Source: Musa acuminata AAA Group (Eukaryota; Streptophyta; Magnoliopsida; Zingiberales; Musaceae). Taken from it: DNA of 64,000 bases. Both the position numbers and the translations under genes were made by a program. Below the pieces are notes generated by a model. It was given only the letters and a program-made list of their open reading frames with translations, was not told where the DNA came from and did no database searches. The stretch's first letter is position 1, and every line of letters begins with the position of its first letter. Below are positions 1 through 9,285 of this stretch, piece by piece. Where the stretch lies: assembly GCF_036884655.1 (NCBI RefSeq), contig NC_088345.1:21666501-21730500 (forward strand), in the 5' to 3' direction.

Positions 1-34
1 CACCCCCCCCCTCTTAGTGCTCTTGATCCTAACA
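1..34 (+). repeat. S1 5' LTR, last 34 bp
   Basis: The window opens in the last bases of an S-type LTR: a C-run, CTCTTAGTGCTC, then the terminal GATCCTAACA. The same ending closes the S1 3' LTR at 6201 and both S2 LTRs. A primer-binding site follows at once. The rest of this LTR lies off the left edge. Confidence 0.9.
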
Positions 35-36
35 AT

Positions 37-48
37 TGGTATCAGAGC
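37..48 (+). promoter_or_regulatory. S1 primer-binding site (iMet-tRNA)
   Basis: TGGTATCAGAGC lies two bases after the LTR end and is complementary to the 3' end of plant initiator Met-tRNA. It would prime minus-strand cDNA synthesis. Confidence 0.9.
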
Positions 49-84
49 GGGGTTTTTCTCATTTCGGATTTACACCCGAGAGAA

Positions 85-1083
85 ATGACTTTTCAAGAGG
101 GCTGTTCGGTCTTTCGTCCACCGTTCTTTAACGGATTGGACTACACTTATTGGAAAACTCGAATGAGAGTTTTCTTAATTTCTCTAAATCTGGATTTATG
201 GAATATCATTGAAAACGGTTTTCAACTTCCCTCCAAACCGATGAACGAATGGTCGGTTTTGGAGAAGAAGAATTTTTCTTTAAACGCAAAGGCTATGAAT
301 GCCTTATTTTGCGCATTGGACAAAAATGAGTTCAATCGGATTTCTACGTGTGAAACGGCTTTCGATATTTGGCGCACTCTTGAAATCACGCACGAGGGAA
401 CTAGTAGAGTCAAAGACTCGAAAGTTAATATTCTACTGCTTGATTTCGAGCTTTTTCATATGAAACCAAGCGAAACCGTTGTTGACATGTACACCCGTTT
501 TACGGATGTCGTCAATGGTTTAAAATCACTTGGTAAAAGCTTTTCGGATTTTGAACTCGTTAACAAAGTTTTGCGCTCACTTTCTAAAACTTGGGATTCA
601 AAAGTAACTGCTATTCAAGAATCGAAAAACTTGAACCATTTTCCACTTGAAGAACTAATTGGTTCATTGATCACATATGAAATGACGTGCAATGCACGTG
701 AAGAACTTGAGAACCACCTTCCAAAGAACAGGAAGGATTTGGAACTCTGGACAAATGAATGCCACTTGAGCGATGACTCAAGTGATGAGGACAATGATGA
801 ACAAACCAACCTTCCAAAGAACAGGAAGGATTTGGGACATAGAACATTTGAAGACCACTCGAGCATAAGCTCAAGTGATGGTGAACTTAAAATGAAACGA
901 AAATTAAAAAGCAAAAAGAATGGAACTACTTGCTTTAAACGCAAGAAGAAGAACAAAAATTGGGATGAATCTAGCTCCTCCGAAGAAGAGAAAGTCAACA
1001 AAAGCAAGGCGGCAAACTACGCCTTAACAGCCTACAATGATGAGGTAATCGAAATCCCCCTAATTTACTTCGAAATTACATGA
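85..1083 (+). CDS. gag: S1 gag-only protein (Sirevirus-like capsid, no zinc knuckle)
   Basis: An intact 332-codon frame starts 36 bp after the primer-binding site. Residues about 10-210 resemble the capsid region of copia gag (UBN2/DUF4219 type), with NGLDYTYWKTRM near the N-terminus and DMYTRFTDVVNGLKSLG in the middle. The acidic and basic tail repeats LPKNRKDL at about residues 213 and 243. Where related gags carry a CX2CX4HX4C knuckle there is only TCFKRKKKNKNW, and the protein stops soon after NYALTAYNDEV. Gag normally packages element RNA; whether this one does so without a knuckle is unknown. No protease, integrase or RT follows. The copy in S3 (49803-50801) is nearly identical, which argues for recent activity. 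Confidence 0.85.
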   Translation: MTFQEGCSVFRPPFFNGLDYTYWKTRMRVFLISLNLDLWNIIENGFQLPSKPMNEWSVLEKKNFSLNAKAMNALFCALDKNEFNRISTCETAFDIWRTLEITHEGTSRVKDSKVNILLLDFELFHMKPSETVVDMYTRFTDVVNGLKSLGKSFSDFELVNKVLRSLSKTWDSKVTAIQESKNLNHFPLEELIGSLITYEMTCNAREELENHLPKNRKDLELWTNECHLSDDSSDEDNDEQTNLPKNRKDLGHRTFEDHSSISSSDGELKMKRKLKSKKNGTTCFKRKKKNKNWDESSSSEEEKVNKSKAANYALTAYNDEVIEIPLIYFEIT

Positions 1084-3352
1084 TGCTGCACTTTTCTTTT
1101 TCTTTAAATTTTCTTGAAAATTATATTTTTAATAATTTAACAATAAAAATGCAAAAATATGATATCTTGTAAATCACTTGAATTATGAATGAGTTTTTCT
1201 TTTTTATGATGTGTTAAAAGAATCACTTAAAAAGAAAATGTTTTTCCCATTTTATCGAGATTAATGATTTCATGATATTATGTGAATCTCGAAACTAATT
1301 TTGATGAAATAGTAATAACGTTATTCATGTTATGAATCTTAAAAATGATAATATGCTTCATGTGATAATATGAATACATGAAACACTTATGATATTCTGT
1401 GTATTCATAAAATATTTATCTCATCATCCAATAACTCTTCTTGATATTCGTTATGAGATGAAATGAAATAATGCATGAAATACAAATGAGGAGTTAATGA
1501 TCATGCATAATAGGATGTAATGAATTCTAGATACCATCGTTTGAATATCTATGATCATGCTGCCAAAATGATGTATCATGAATGCTTGAATATCATGTTT
1601 GATATGCTCATGATGATGATTGATTTTTCGGTATCATGCATAAACTTTTTTTTTGAAATGTAATGTTAATAAATTTGTGCATTGAAACTATAATGATGCA
1701 CAAATAAGATTGATTACTTACCTTTGTCATGATTTAGAAATTGATGTAAAGGGTTTTTCCCTTGTTGACAATGACAAAGGGGGAGATAGCTAGCTTGTAC
1801 AAGTCAAGAAGATGAAAAAACTTGATTACTAGCTTGCCTATCTCAAGAGGCAAAAATGCTAACTTGCACATCTAGCAAAACTTGACAAATTTGCATATAT
1901 CAAGAAGCAAGAGTTGCTTTCTTGAACATCTCAAAATTGCTAGCTTGCGGGCCTTAAAATGTACAAATTTTCTGCTAGCTTGTATATGGTAAACCTGCTA
2001 TCATACTATCATGATGATGAGTATGTCTTATCTTTATGATTGAATCACTTGACTGGCATAATGATTTTACACAATTACATGTTGAAAATTATGTGCTTGA
2101 ATACAAAACTTCCATGATAACAAGCATGCTTTACCTTCATGATTGTAATTGAATATCTATAGCAAAACCTCGTCCGAATGGAAGAAAGAGTCAAATTTCA
2201 TTTTCGGATTCTCTTGAATCTAACATATCAAGTTCACTCTCTTCCAAACTTAACAAGCATATGTCATATCAAGTTTAGTTCATATCATTGATTTTTGACA
2301 TATGTAATTAACTAGCAAATACATCTCTCATACACACATCATGTGAAAAATATTTTTTGAAAAATGGATTTGATGAATATGGATGAAAGTGTTTTTACTT
2401 GCAAGGATTTATTTCACATACAGATCTTGGTCCTTGTAAAAATGAAGCATGATTTAATCTCTCATCGATTCTAACTTCACTCAAAGTAAACTCACAAATA
2501 GCATGTATCACAAATAGTCTTCCTCCTTCATGCAAAAAGATAATAACAAAAAAAGGAAGAAGTTTTCAAAGCTATCTCCATGTCATGTTTTCCTTGAGAT
2601 GTTTGTATAATTGATATCCTATCACTCACTGTTGGAAAATGACATGAACCTAGTTATGACATGAATAATTACAAGCACTTATGTTTAAAATTTGCTTATA
2701 TCGTTCTCCGTTTTGTTGATAACAAAGGGTGAGAAATATATGAATTGATGCTATGATTGCCAAACTTGCATTATGCCATGTTTGCATCATGCGTTAAGAT
2801 ATCAAGAGCTTGTATCGTAATTTTACGCGTTGATATCTTACCATGTGATGAAATGCTACAATTGATAAACACTTGAAATGTTTGCGTTATGATATCAAAA
2901 GCTTACATCGTAATTTTTCATGTTGATATTAGCAAACTTGCATGATGATAAAACTTGATATTATGTTTTTCATGCAATGAGTTGAACCAATATCACAAAC
3001 ACTTGATTGTAGTACTTCTCCTTTTTGTTGATGACAAAGGGGGAGAAGTATGTTGATGACATGACATGTGATGCATAAGTTTATGCATAAGTTCATGTTG
3101 ACGTGTTGCAAGTATTCATGATGAATATTGCAATGACTTGAATTCAGTGTGAATTCAAGGTTCTATCAATATGGCATATTGATAGGGGGAGTTTGTTTAA
3201 ACTCCGGGAGTTAAGGTTAACTCCGTTTATGATGACATGTTGCTTAGATTTTTGAATCTAAGAGGTTCTATCAATATGGCATATTGATAGGGGGAGTTTG
3301 TTTAAACTCCGGGAGTTTAGTTTAACTCCGTCATCAAGTGGTTGTCATCATC
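1084..3352 (+). other. S1 non-coding internal region
   Basis: About 2.3 kb of AT-rich DNA sits where pol would be in an autonomous element. I see no supported gene. It holds several spaced polypurine-like blocks of the form ACAAAGGGGGAGA (near 1773-1785 and 3038-3050, with a weaker one near 2722-2735) and, at the end, hairpin-forming repeats. Multiple such tracts upstream of the 3' LTR are a published hallmark of Sireviruses. Compared with S3, about 500 bp is missing near 1163. Confidence 0.75.
3162..3331 (+). repeat. Duplicated stem-loop block before the PPT
   Basis: A block of about 65 bp occurs twice (about 3162-3228 and 3265-3331). Each copy holds three short palindromes: ATCAATATGGCATATTGAT, GGAGTTTGTTTAAACTCC and a GGAGTTAA/TTAACTCC-type stem. 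S2 (about 35325-35383) and S3 (about 47710-47783, reversed) carry the same block. Confidence 0.8.
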
Positions 3353-3366
3353 AAAAAGGGGGAGAT
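3353..3366 (+). promoter_or_regulatory. S1 polypurine tract
   Basis: AAAAAGGGGGAGAT abuts the first base of the 3' LTR. This is the expected plus-strand primer site. Confidence 0.9.
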
Positions 3367-4211
3367 TGTTGAATCTCGTATTTTGATGATGAAACTACTT
3401 GATATATGTTTATGATTTAATCTGCGTTTTGAGTGACGCAGGATGCTTCGATCAGGATGAGACAATTAAAGCAGGATAATCATGTTGTGCCGAAGGAACA
3501 TGTCAGAAGATTGGACGTCGGGCCGGTGGATCGGTCGATGTATCGACAGAAGGCTTCGGGCCGTGGACTCGGGCATCGGGCCAAGAAGAGCGGGTATTGT
3601 GCCAAGGATATCGGAGTTGCGGAGTCAACTGGCCGATTGGGCAATAGGCTGCACGAGAGGACGATGCGCCGAAGAATCGGACGAAGCGTCGAGGGACCAA
3701 TGACATGTCGGACAACTTGGTTAATTGCTTAGGATTATTTGTCTCGATCGAAGTTTTGATTTGTTGTGCAGGATTAACTACGATGAGAGTAAGACAAGCA
3801 GCAGGAGTTGCGCCGGAGTCAAGATCATGATCACGTTGGGAGTTCGAGAGTTCGACGGAAGTTCGGACGGTCGTCGGAGGTTCAGAGAGAACAGATCCGA
3901 GAAGTCCAGAAGCTTGCCAAGCGAAGCTCGTCGGAACTCGCCAAGTGGATCGTCGCAAAGTCCAGGAGTATGCCGGATGTCCGCAGAAGGATCACCGAGG
4001 GTTATCGGTTGATCGACGGAAGTTGGCCGGAAACTCGCCGGAAGAAGCGATTGACGCATCGGAGCAAGCTGCAGAAGTTGTCTTAGAGATAATCGTAGTT
4101 AGCACGATGATTAAGCATGAAAATGGGAGGTGATCCCATTAGCTTAATCTTGGGGCAATTGGGCCCCTGAAAAGATTCAAAGTGGGTCGAATGGAGTGAA
4201 CCATTCGGACC

Positions 4212-5025
4212 CTGATTGCACCAGGAGGTGCAACCGCCCAAGCCAGGAGGTGCAACCGCCTGGGCTGTGGGGTTGAGAGGTGCAACCGCCCCAGCCAGGA
4301 GGTGCAACCGCCTGGGCTGTGGGGCTGGGAGGTGCAACCGCCCCAGCCAGGAGGTGCAACCGCCAGGGCTGCACGGCTGGGAGGTGCAACCGCCCCAGCC
4401 AAGAGGTTGCACCGCCAGAGCTCAAGTTCCGAGCTCTGCCAGGCGATGCAACCACCAAGCTCAGTCTTCGAGCTTTGGCAGAGAGGTGCATCAGCCTGAG
4501 CTCAGTCTCGAGCTCTGCCAGGTGATGCATTCACCAAGCTCAGTCTTCGAGCTCTGGCAGAGAGGTGGATCAGCCTGAGCTCAGCTTGGAGCTCTGCCAG
4601 GTGATGCAACCACCGAGCTCTGTTTCGAGCTCTGCCAGGTGATGCAATCACCAAGCTCAGTCTTCGAGCTCTGCTAGGTGATGCAACCATCGAGCTCAGT
4701 CTTCGAGCTCTGGCAGAGAGAAGCAATCGGCAGAGCTCAGTCTTCGAGCTCTGCCAGGCGGTGCCACCTCTTGGCTGGGGCGGTTGCACCTCCCAGCCGT
4801 GCAGCCCTGGCGGTTGCACCTCCTGGCTGGGGCGGTTGCACCTCCCAGCCCCACAGCCCAGGCGGTTGCACCTCCTGGCTGGGGCGGTTGCACCTCTCAA
4901 CCCCACAGCCCAGGCGGTTGCACCTCCTGGCTGGGGCGGTTGCACCTCTCAACCCCACAGCCCAGGCGGTTGCACCTCCTGGCTGGGGCGGTTGCACCTC
5001 CTGGTCGAGAGGTGCAACCGCCTGA
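4212..5025 (+). repeat. GC-rich inverted arrays in S1 U3
   Basis: Tandem units of about 52 bp built on GGTGCAACCGCC run forward at about 4212-4420. Their reverse complement (GGCGGTTGCACC) runs at about 4757-5008, separated by about 340 bp of GAGCTC-type repeats. The arms match closely over about 200 bp, including the variant unit with GGGCTGCACGGCTGG. The other S LTRs in the window have only the first arm at full length. Confidence 0.85.
4425..4756 (+). repeat. GAGCTC palindromic tandem repeats in S1 U3
   Basis: Repeats built on GAGCTCAGTCTTCGAGCTC followed by TGCCAGGTGATGCA-type spacers occur about seven times. The core is an interrupted palindrome. Equivalent blocks occur at 36950-37290, 46240-46580 and 51985-52325 in reverse orientation. 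Confidence 0.8.
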
Positions 5026-5091
5026 TCCCAGAATTCTGGGATTTGATCGATTTGATTGTTTTGAGCTCGAATTTTGAATTGGGTTGGGGCC

Positions 5092-5099
5092 TATAAATA
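5092..5099 (+). promoter_or_regulatory. TATA box of S1 3' LTR
   Basis: TATAAATA sits in the conserved context GGCC-TATAAATA-CCCC, present in every S LTR here. It is the likely Pol II core promoter. Confidence 0.8.
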
Positions 5100-5799
5100 C
5101 CCCACCCATTCAGCACTGAATCGAGCAAGAACTGACCCGAAATCTTGATCTTTTCAGTGGTTCTTAGAGCTCAAAACTGCTAGTTTTCCTCCTCCTTCTG
5201 TTCTTCAAGTTTGAGTTGTAAAGAGAGGAGAGAAAACATCTGTAAAGGTTGTCTCCTAAGCCTGTCAAAAGGAGAGAAATTGTAAGAGGGAAGTTTGGCC
5301 TTCGCCCATTGAAGGAAGGCACCTAGTTGACGTCGGCAACCTCATCGGTGGAGGAAGCCAAAAGTGGAGTAGGTCAAGGCTGACCGAACCACTCTAAATC
5401 TCTGGTTTGCGTTTATTTTTCGAGCACTTTATCATTACTGCAAACCTCCCTCATCACTACTGCTCTCTGCGCTTTCACGAACAAGTTCTAAGTGCTGTTC
5501 TTCCAAATCTGCATTCAGACGTAAACTCGTATTTTCATACATTACAGTTTACGTTTACGTTTGATTCTGCAGAACTGTTTTCCGTGCTTTTACGAACGAG
5601 CTTCCTTGCAGTTTACGCTTACATTTTAATCCTATTAATAACTGCAATCTGTCCTCTATGATTTTACGAACGAGTTTCAACATTTAGACGTAAAACTGCA
5701 TTCAGACGTAAATCGGCTTTCTTCGCTCAATCATCAGATTTCAGTTCACGTTTACGTCTTGGTTTCAACTGCATACTGCCTTCTGTGAGTATACAAACG

Positions 5800-6085
5800 A
5801 GTTTCAAAGTTTAGACGTAAATCTGCGTCTAACTGCGTTTAGACGTAAAACTGCGTTTAGACGTAAAACTGCGTTTAGACGTAAAACTGCGTTTAGACGT
5901 AAAACTACGTTTAGACGTAAAACTACGTTTAGACGTAAAACTGCCTTTAGACGTAAATCTGCGTTTAGACGTAAATCTGCATTTAGACGTAAATCTGAGT
6001 TTAGACGCAAAACTGCGCTTAGACGCAAAACTGCGCTTAAACGCAATCTGCGCTTAGACGCAAACTGCACTTAGATACAAACTGA
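5800..6085 (+). repeat. 18-bp minisatellite in S1 R-U5
   Basis: About 14 copies of an 18-bp unit such as ACGTAAAACTGCGTTTAG, with ACGTAAATCTGCGTTTAG and ACGCAAAACTGCGCTTAG variants. The array lies downstream of the TATA box, so it would be transcribed into the leader RNA. Confidence 0.9.
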
Positions 6086-6201
6086 GAATTTGCTTTTGCA
6101 TCATAATAGTTTTTGAACGAACGCAGCTTTTGTTTGTTTTTATTATAAGATTTCCGCTGCACTAATTCACCCCCCCCCTCTTAGTGCTCTTGATCCTAAC
6201 A

Positions 6202-7470
6202 ATATACCCATCATGATTCCTATCATGATGTATCTCTTTGAAGATGATGTCAAGGCTTGACATTCATTTTCAAATATAACAAGTTTGAATGATGGTAATT
6301 ATAGCAATTCATCATATTGTAAGATATCGACATGTAAAGTTGTGAAGCAAGATTTTGATATCATTACATGATGTACACATTTTGAATATTTTAGCAAGTG
6401 TAGCATTGCATCACATGGTAAGATATCAATTCGTACGATGTAAATTTTTGTTTGATATCTTGATACAGGGCATATAGTAATCATATATTTCTTGGTGATG
6501 CAAGTATAGCCTAATCATAGCAATGATAGCAATCATATATTTCTTGGTGATGCAAGTATGTCCTAATCATAGCATCAGTGATAGCAACCATATCAACATC
6601 AGTGATAGCAAACATATCAGCATCAGTGATAGCAACCATATCAACATCAGTGATAGCAAACATATCAGCATCAGTGATAGCAACCATATCAACATCAATG
6701 ATAGCAAACATATCAATTCATATATTTCTCCCGCTTTGTCATCAACAAAAAGCGTGGTAGATGTGATTCCAGGAGAACAGTATAAGCAGGTTATCAAGCA
6801 CATAAAGGAAGGCATGACACGTATAATGCTTTGAATACCTCTTTTCCTTGTATGTTATAATTCATTGTGCATGAAAGAGGAAACTCATTTTTCAAAAAAA
6901 AAAATTTACATAAGAGTGTATAGGAAAATCTGATTTTTAGTATTCAAATTGTTAAGCAAATCCGAAAATGAAATGAACTTTTCCATGCATTCGGACATGA
7001 GTAAGCTATTGATTTTCAAGGACAAAACATGTTATTTGATACCAATTGTTATTTGATCAAGTGATACCAAGGTATGTAATAGTAATCAAGTGATTTGATC
7101 ATTCAATAGAGTCCGAAAGATAATTTTAACTAGTTTAAGTATTCGGACACATTGACATTCCTAATTCTCTTCTTATAAAATCAAATTGTTCTTCACTTAG
7201 AGGTTTTGTAAAAAAAAATTGAAGTTTCGTATCAATGTCATATTACTGACTTATCAACTACATTGGTATGTCACTTTATATTTATCAAGGCACAAGGTTT
7301 TCAAAACATTTAGTTTCAATATAAAATCCAAGATAAACAACAAGAGATGTTTGTAACTTTGCATATGCTCACAGATCAAGGTAAATACGGAGTTGACAAC
7401 ATATCATATTAAAGACAAAGTTCATCATGAGGAGTTTATAACAACAGCGGATGATTGTGTTCATACAAGC
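6202..7470 (-). other. S0 3' non-coding region (minus-strand Sirevirus)
   Basis: AT-rich DNA related, on the minus strand, to the 3' internal part of S2. It has a degenerate polypurine motif near 6727-6757 (on the minus strand TTTTTGTTGATGACAAAGC then GGGAGAAATA). No gene is supported. S1 is inserted at its left end, so the S0 3' LTR lies outside the window. Confidence 0.65.
6565..6718 (-). repeat. 24-bp minisatellite in S0
   Basis: About six copies of a 24-bp unit containing ATCAGTGATAGCAAMCATAT. The same unit occurs in forward orientation inside S2 at about 34370-34510. Frames through it are spurious. Confidence 0.85.
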
Positions 7471-8580
7471 TCATTCATGAGGTGGAAAGTTAAAGTGCCT
7501 AAATAAAGAGTCAAATTGTCGATGAATTTGCTGTAGCTCAGCTAGGATTTGATCTTGTCGATATTCAAGCCGTTCTTGTCTTTGTTCGAATCGGTCCATT
7601 CGAATCCCAATATCTTCGACAGATGACGTGTGAGTTTGCTCAAATGGATGTGTTTCCTCAAAGGGACAGATCGGAGGAGATTGGGTACCCCTAAAGACTG
7701 GTGTTTCCGGTTCTGGTTCAGGTTGAGGGGGATCAGTTCTTCTTGGCATTCTAACCCAGTTATCGTTTCTATAAAAACATCTTAATCGGTGAAGTAGATT
7801 TTTATTAATTATGTTGAATATATCTACTTTTATTACTTCTTCTTCCGGTGGTATTAGAATATCGTAGGCTTTCATTATTCTAGTTATTATTCCACCATAT
7901 GGGAGCATCATGTCTTTCTTATATAGTTCTAATATGTTTTGTTGGATAAGATAACCAAGGCAGATGTCATGTCCTTTCATGATCATATACATAATTCCTA
8001 ATTCTAATTGGCTTACTTCATCATGATGATATTGTTTAGGAAGAATGATGCTAGTTAGGATGTGATGAAGTACCTTAGTGTTTAGAGGCAGTAAATGTTC
8101 ACAGCTTTTAGGAACAAATGCTAAGTTCGGATTGGCAAAAATTGTTTGTAGGGCTTCAACGTATGTTGTTCCAACATTTTCATCATCCCATGATCCTCTA
8201 AAGTAAAGTCCTCTTCTTTTCATGGGAATGCCTATCATGTCGCAAATGAATCTATCCGTAATTGAAATGTGTTGTCCTAAGAGATAGGTGGACATCCTTT
8301 CTTCTTCATCTACTAGTATGTTGTTGTAAAACAATCTTACTAGTCTTGGATAGATGGGTTCATTAATTTGTAATATAGGGAGTAGATCTAAGTTTCCAAA
8401 CCACTGGATTGTCTCTATGTCTCTTAGCTCACTTAAATCTATGTATTTTCCCTTGTTGACACTCCTAAGTTCAAAAGAGGAAAATTTTTCAGCATGGTAT
8501 TTTGAATCGAAAAGGGTGGAATCAAAGTCTTCTACTAATCTCCTCTTTCCTTTGTCCCTTGAGGATCTTCTAGATCCCAT
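7471..8580 (-). CDS. S0 extra ORF: plant transposon-associated protein, intact
   Basis: A 369-codon uninterrupted frame in an otherwise decayed element. It starts MGSRRSSRDKGKRRL (basic). Residues about 30-270 resemble the 'putative plant transposon protein' domain (Transposase_32-like) found in many plant LTR elements; motifs seen are IQWFGNLDLLPIL, LVRLFYNNI and YGGIITRIMKAYDI. A Pro/Glu linker follows (PPQPEPEPETP), then a C-terminal heptad-like stretch, RMDRFEQRQERLEYRQDQIL, that should form a coiled coil. The biochemical role is unknown. It lies between a protease remnant and the 3' non-coding region, where some Sireviruses carry an extra ORF. The DNA upstream looks like a promoter and leader of its own. 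Confidence 0.7.
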   Translation of the reverse strand: MGSRRSSRDKGKRRLVEDFDSTLFDSKYHAEKFSSFELRSVNKGKYIDLSELRDIETIQWFGNLDLLPILQINEPIYPRLVRLFYNNILVDEEERMSTYLLGQHISITDRFICDMIGIPMKRRGLYFRGSWDDENVGTTYVEALQTIFANPNLAFVPKSCEHLLPLNTKVLHHILTSIILPKQYHHDEVSQLELGIMYMIMKGHDICLGYLIQQNILELYKKDMMLPYGGIITRIMKAYDILIPPEEEVIKVDIFNIINKNLLHRLRCFYRNDNWVRMPRRTDPPQPEPEPETPVFRGTQSPPICPFEETHPFEQTHTSSVEDIGIRMDRFEQRQERLEYRQDQILAELQQIHRQFDSLFRHFNFPPHE

Positions 8581-8945
8581 AACTACTGTTGTTTAGAATA
8601 ATAGTGATGAGCAAAAGTAAATGAATCAAGAAACAAAGTTTAAGGGCTTCTTAGAGAGTACCTTAATGAGATCTTCAAGAGAGGGAAGGAATGTTGATGC
8701 TTTGCTTCGAAATGAAGGGTATTTGGGATGCTAAGATGGGGGAAATGGGGATGGAGGAGGCTTGGGAGAGTAGAAGAGGGAAGGAAATGAGTTGGGGTCG
8801 GTTTCACCGCCGGCCCTAGCTTGAGTTATAAAGGGGCAAAGTTGCGGGCGGTTGCACCTCTGGCTGGAGTGGTGCAACCGCTCGCAACACGTGACAGCTG
8901 GAGGTGTTACCTCCAGCTAGGGCGGTGCCACCGCCTGGTGAGCAT
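8581..8945 (-). promoter_or_regulatory. Putative own promoter and leader of the S0 extra ORF
   Basis: Reading toward the ORF there are: hairpins GGCGGTG-C-CACCGCC (8921-8935), AGCTGGAGGT/ACCTCCAGCT with a 3-bp loop (8896-8918) and CGGTTGCAC/GTGCAACCG (8849-8880); a TTTATAA box at about 8827-8833; and a pyrimidine-rich stretch (about 8690-8790) resembling a plant 5' UTR. The GC motifs echo those upstream of the TATA box in S LTRs. The TATA-like sequence also reads as TATAAAG on the plus strand, so direction is inferred from the ORF and leader. Confidence 0.5.
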
Positions 8946-9285
8946 TTGTTCTAATCTGAGAATTTTTCTTTCTTGAGGAGAATTTTCATTCACAGCAATC
9001 AACTTTTACTTACGTAATTACGTAAGAATTTTCATTTTAAAATAGGGACTTTTGCACGATCAAGGTAGATTTTTGACGTGCACATTCTTAATGTCGTACA
9101 CATGTTTGTGATAGTTTATTCAAGTTGATAAGTCTTGCAAGTTCATGATAGAGTTAGTCATTTCATGATACAGAGTTAAATTCGAAGGTTATGAACGGAT
9201 GAAATTGATGGGTTCGAAAATCCAGGGATATGTGAATTTGGGAATCATACGTTTCTAATTTTGAACAGGATTGTATCTAGGTCGC
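8946..9285 (-). other. S0 spacer where pol is missing
   Basis: Integrase, RT and RNase H should lie here but none is recognisable. I see only AT-rich DNA with a perfect palindrome, TTACGTAATTACGTAA (9010-9025). Confidence 0.6.

Larger units (their letters stand above)
3367..6201 (+). repeat. S1 3' LTR (2.8 kb)
   Basis: The LTR starts TGTTGAATCTCG after the polypurine tract and ends GATCCTAACA. It is unusually long because it contains three kinds of tandem repeat: a GC-rich 52-bp array, GAGCTC-palindrome repeats and an 18-bp array near the end. A TATA box at 5092-5099 divides a U3 of about 1.7 kb from an R-U5 of about 1.1 kb. Open frames across it are artefacts of repeats. S1 is inserted in S0; the left target-site copy is outside the window. 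Confidence 0.9.

Noticed and set aside
3433..4133. Frames of 60-150 codons in the first third of S LTRs
   Set aside because: They lie in LTR U3, recur in every S LTR on both strands, and match no domain. The same frames appear at 37686-38386, 46915-47616 and 52586-53287.
4083..5109. Overlapping long frames on both strands (Trp/Gly/Cys or Ala/Pro-rich)
   Set aside because: They are translations of the 52-bp GC-rich array and GAGCTC repeats. All six frames open together and none has a domain.
5407..5661. Hydrophobic 84-codon frame that looks like a membrane protein
   Set aside because: It is in LTR R-U5, is built from T-rich repeats (TTTACGTTT), and is not kept in the other S LTRs.
7471..8580. 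Host protein-coding gene
   Set aside because: The ORF lies in the frame and place of a Sirevirus accessory ORF, between protease remnant and 3' region, and resembles a transposon-associated domain.
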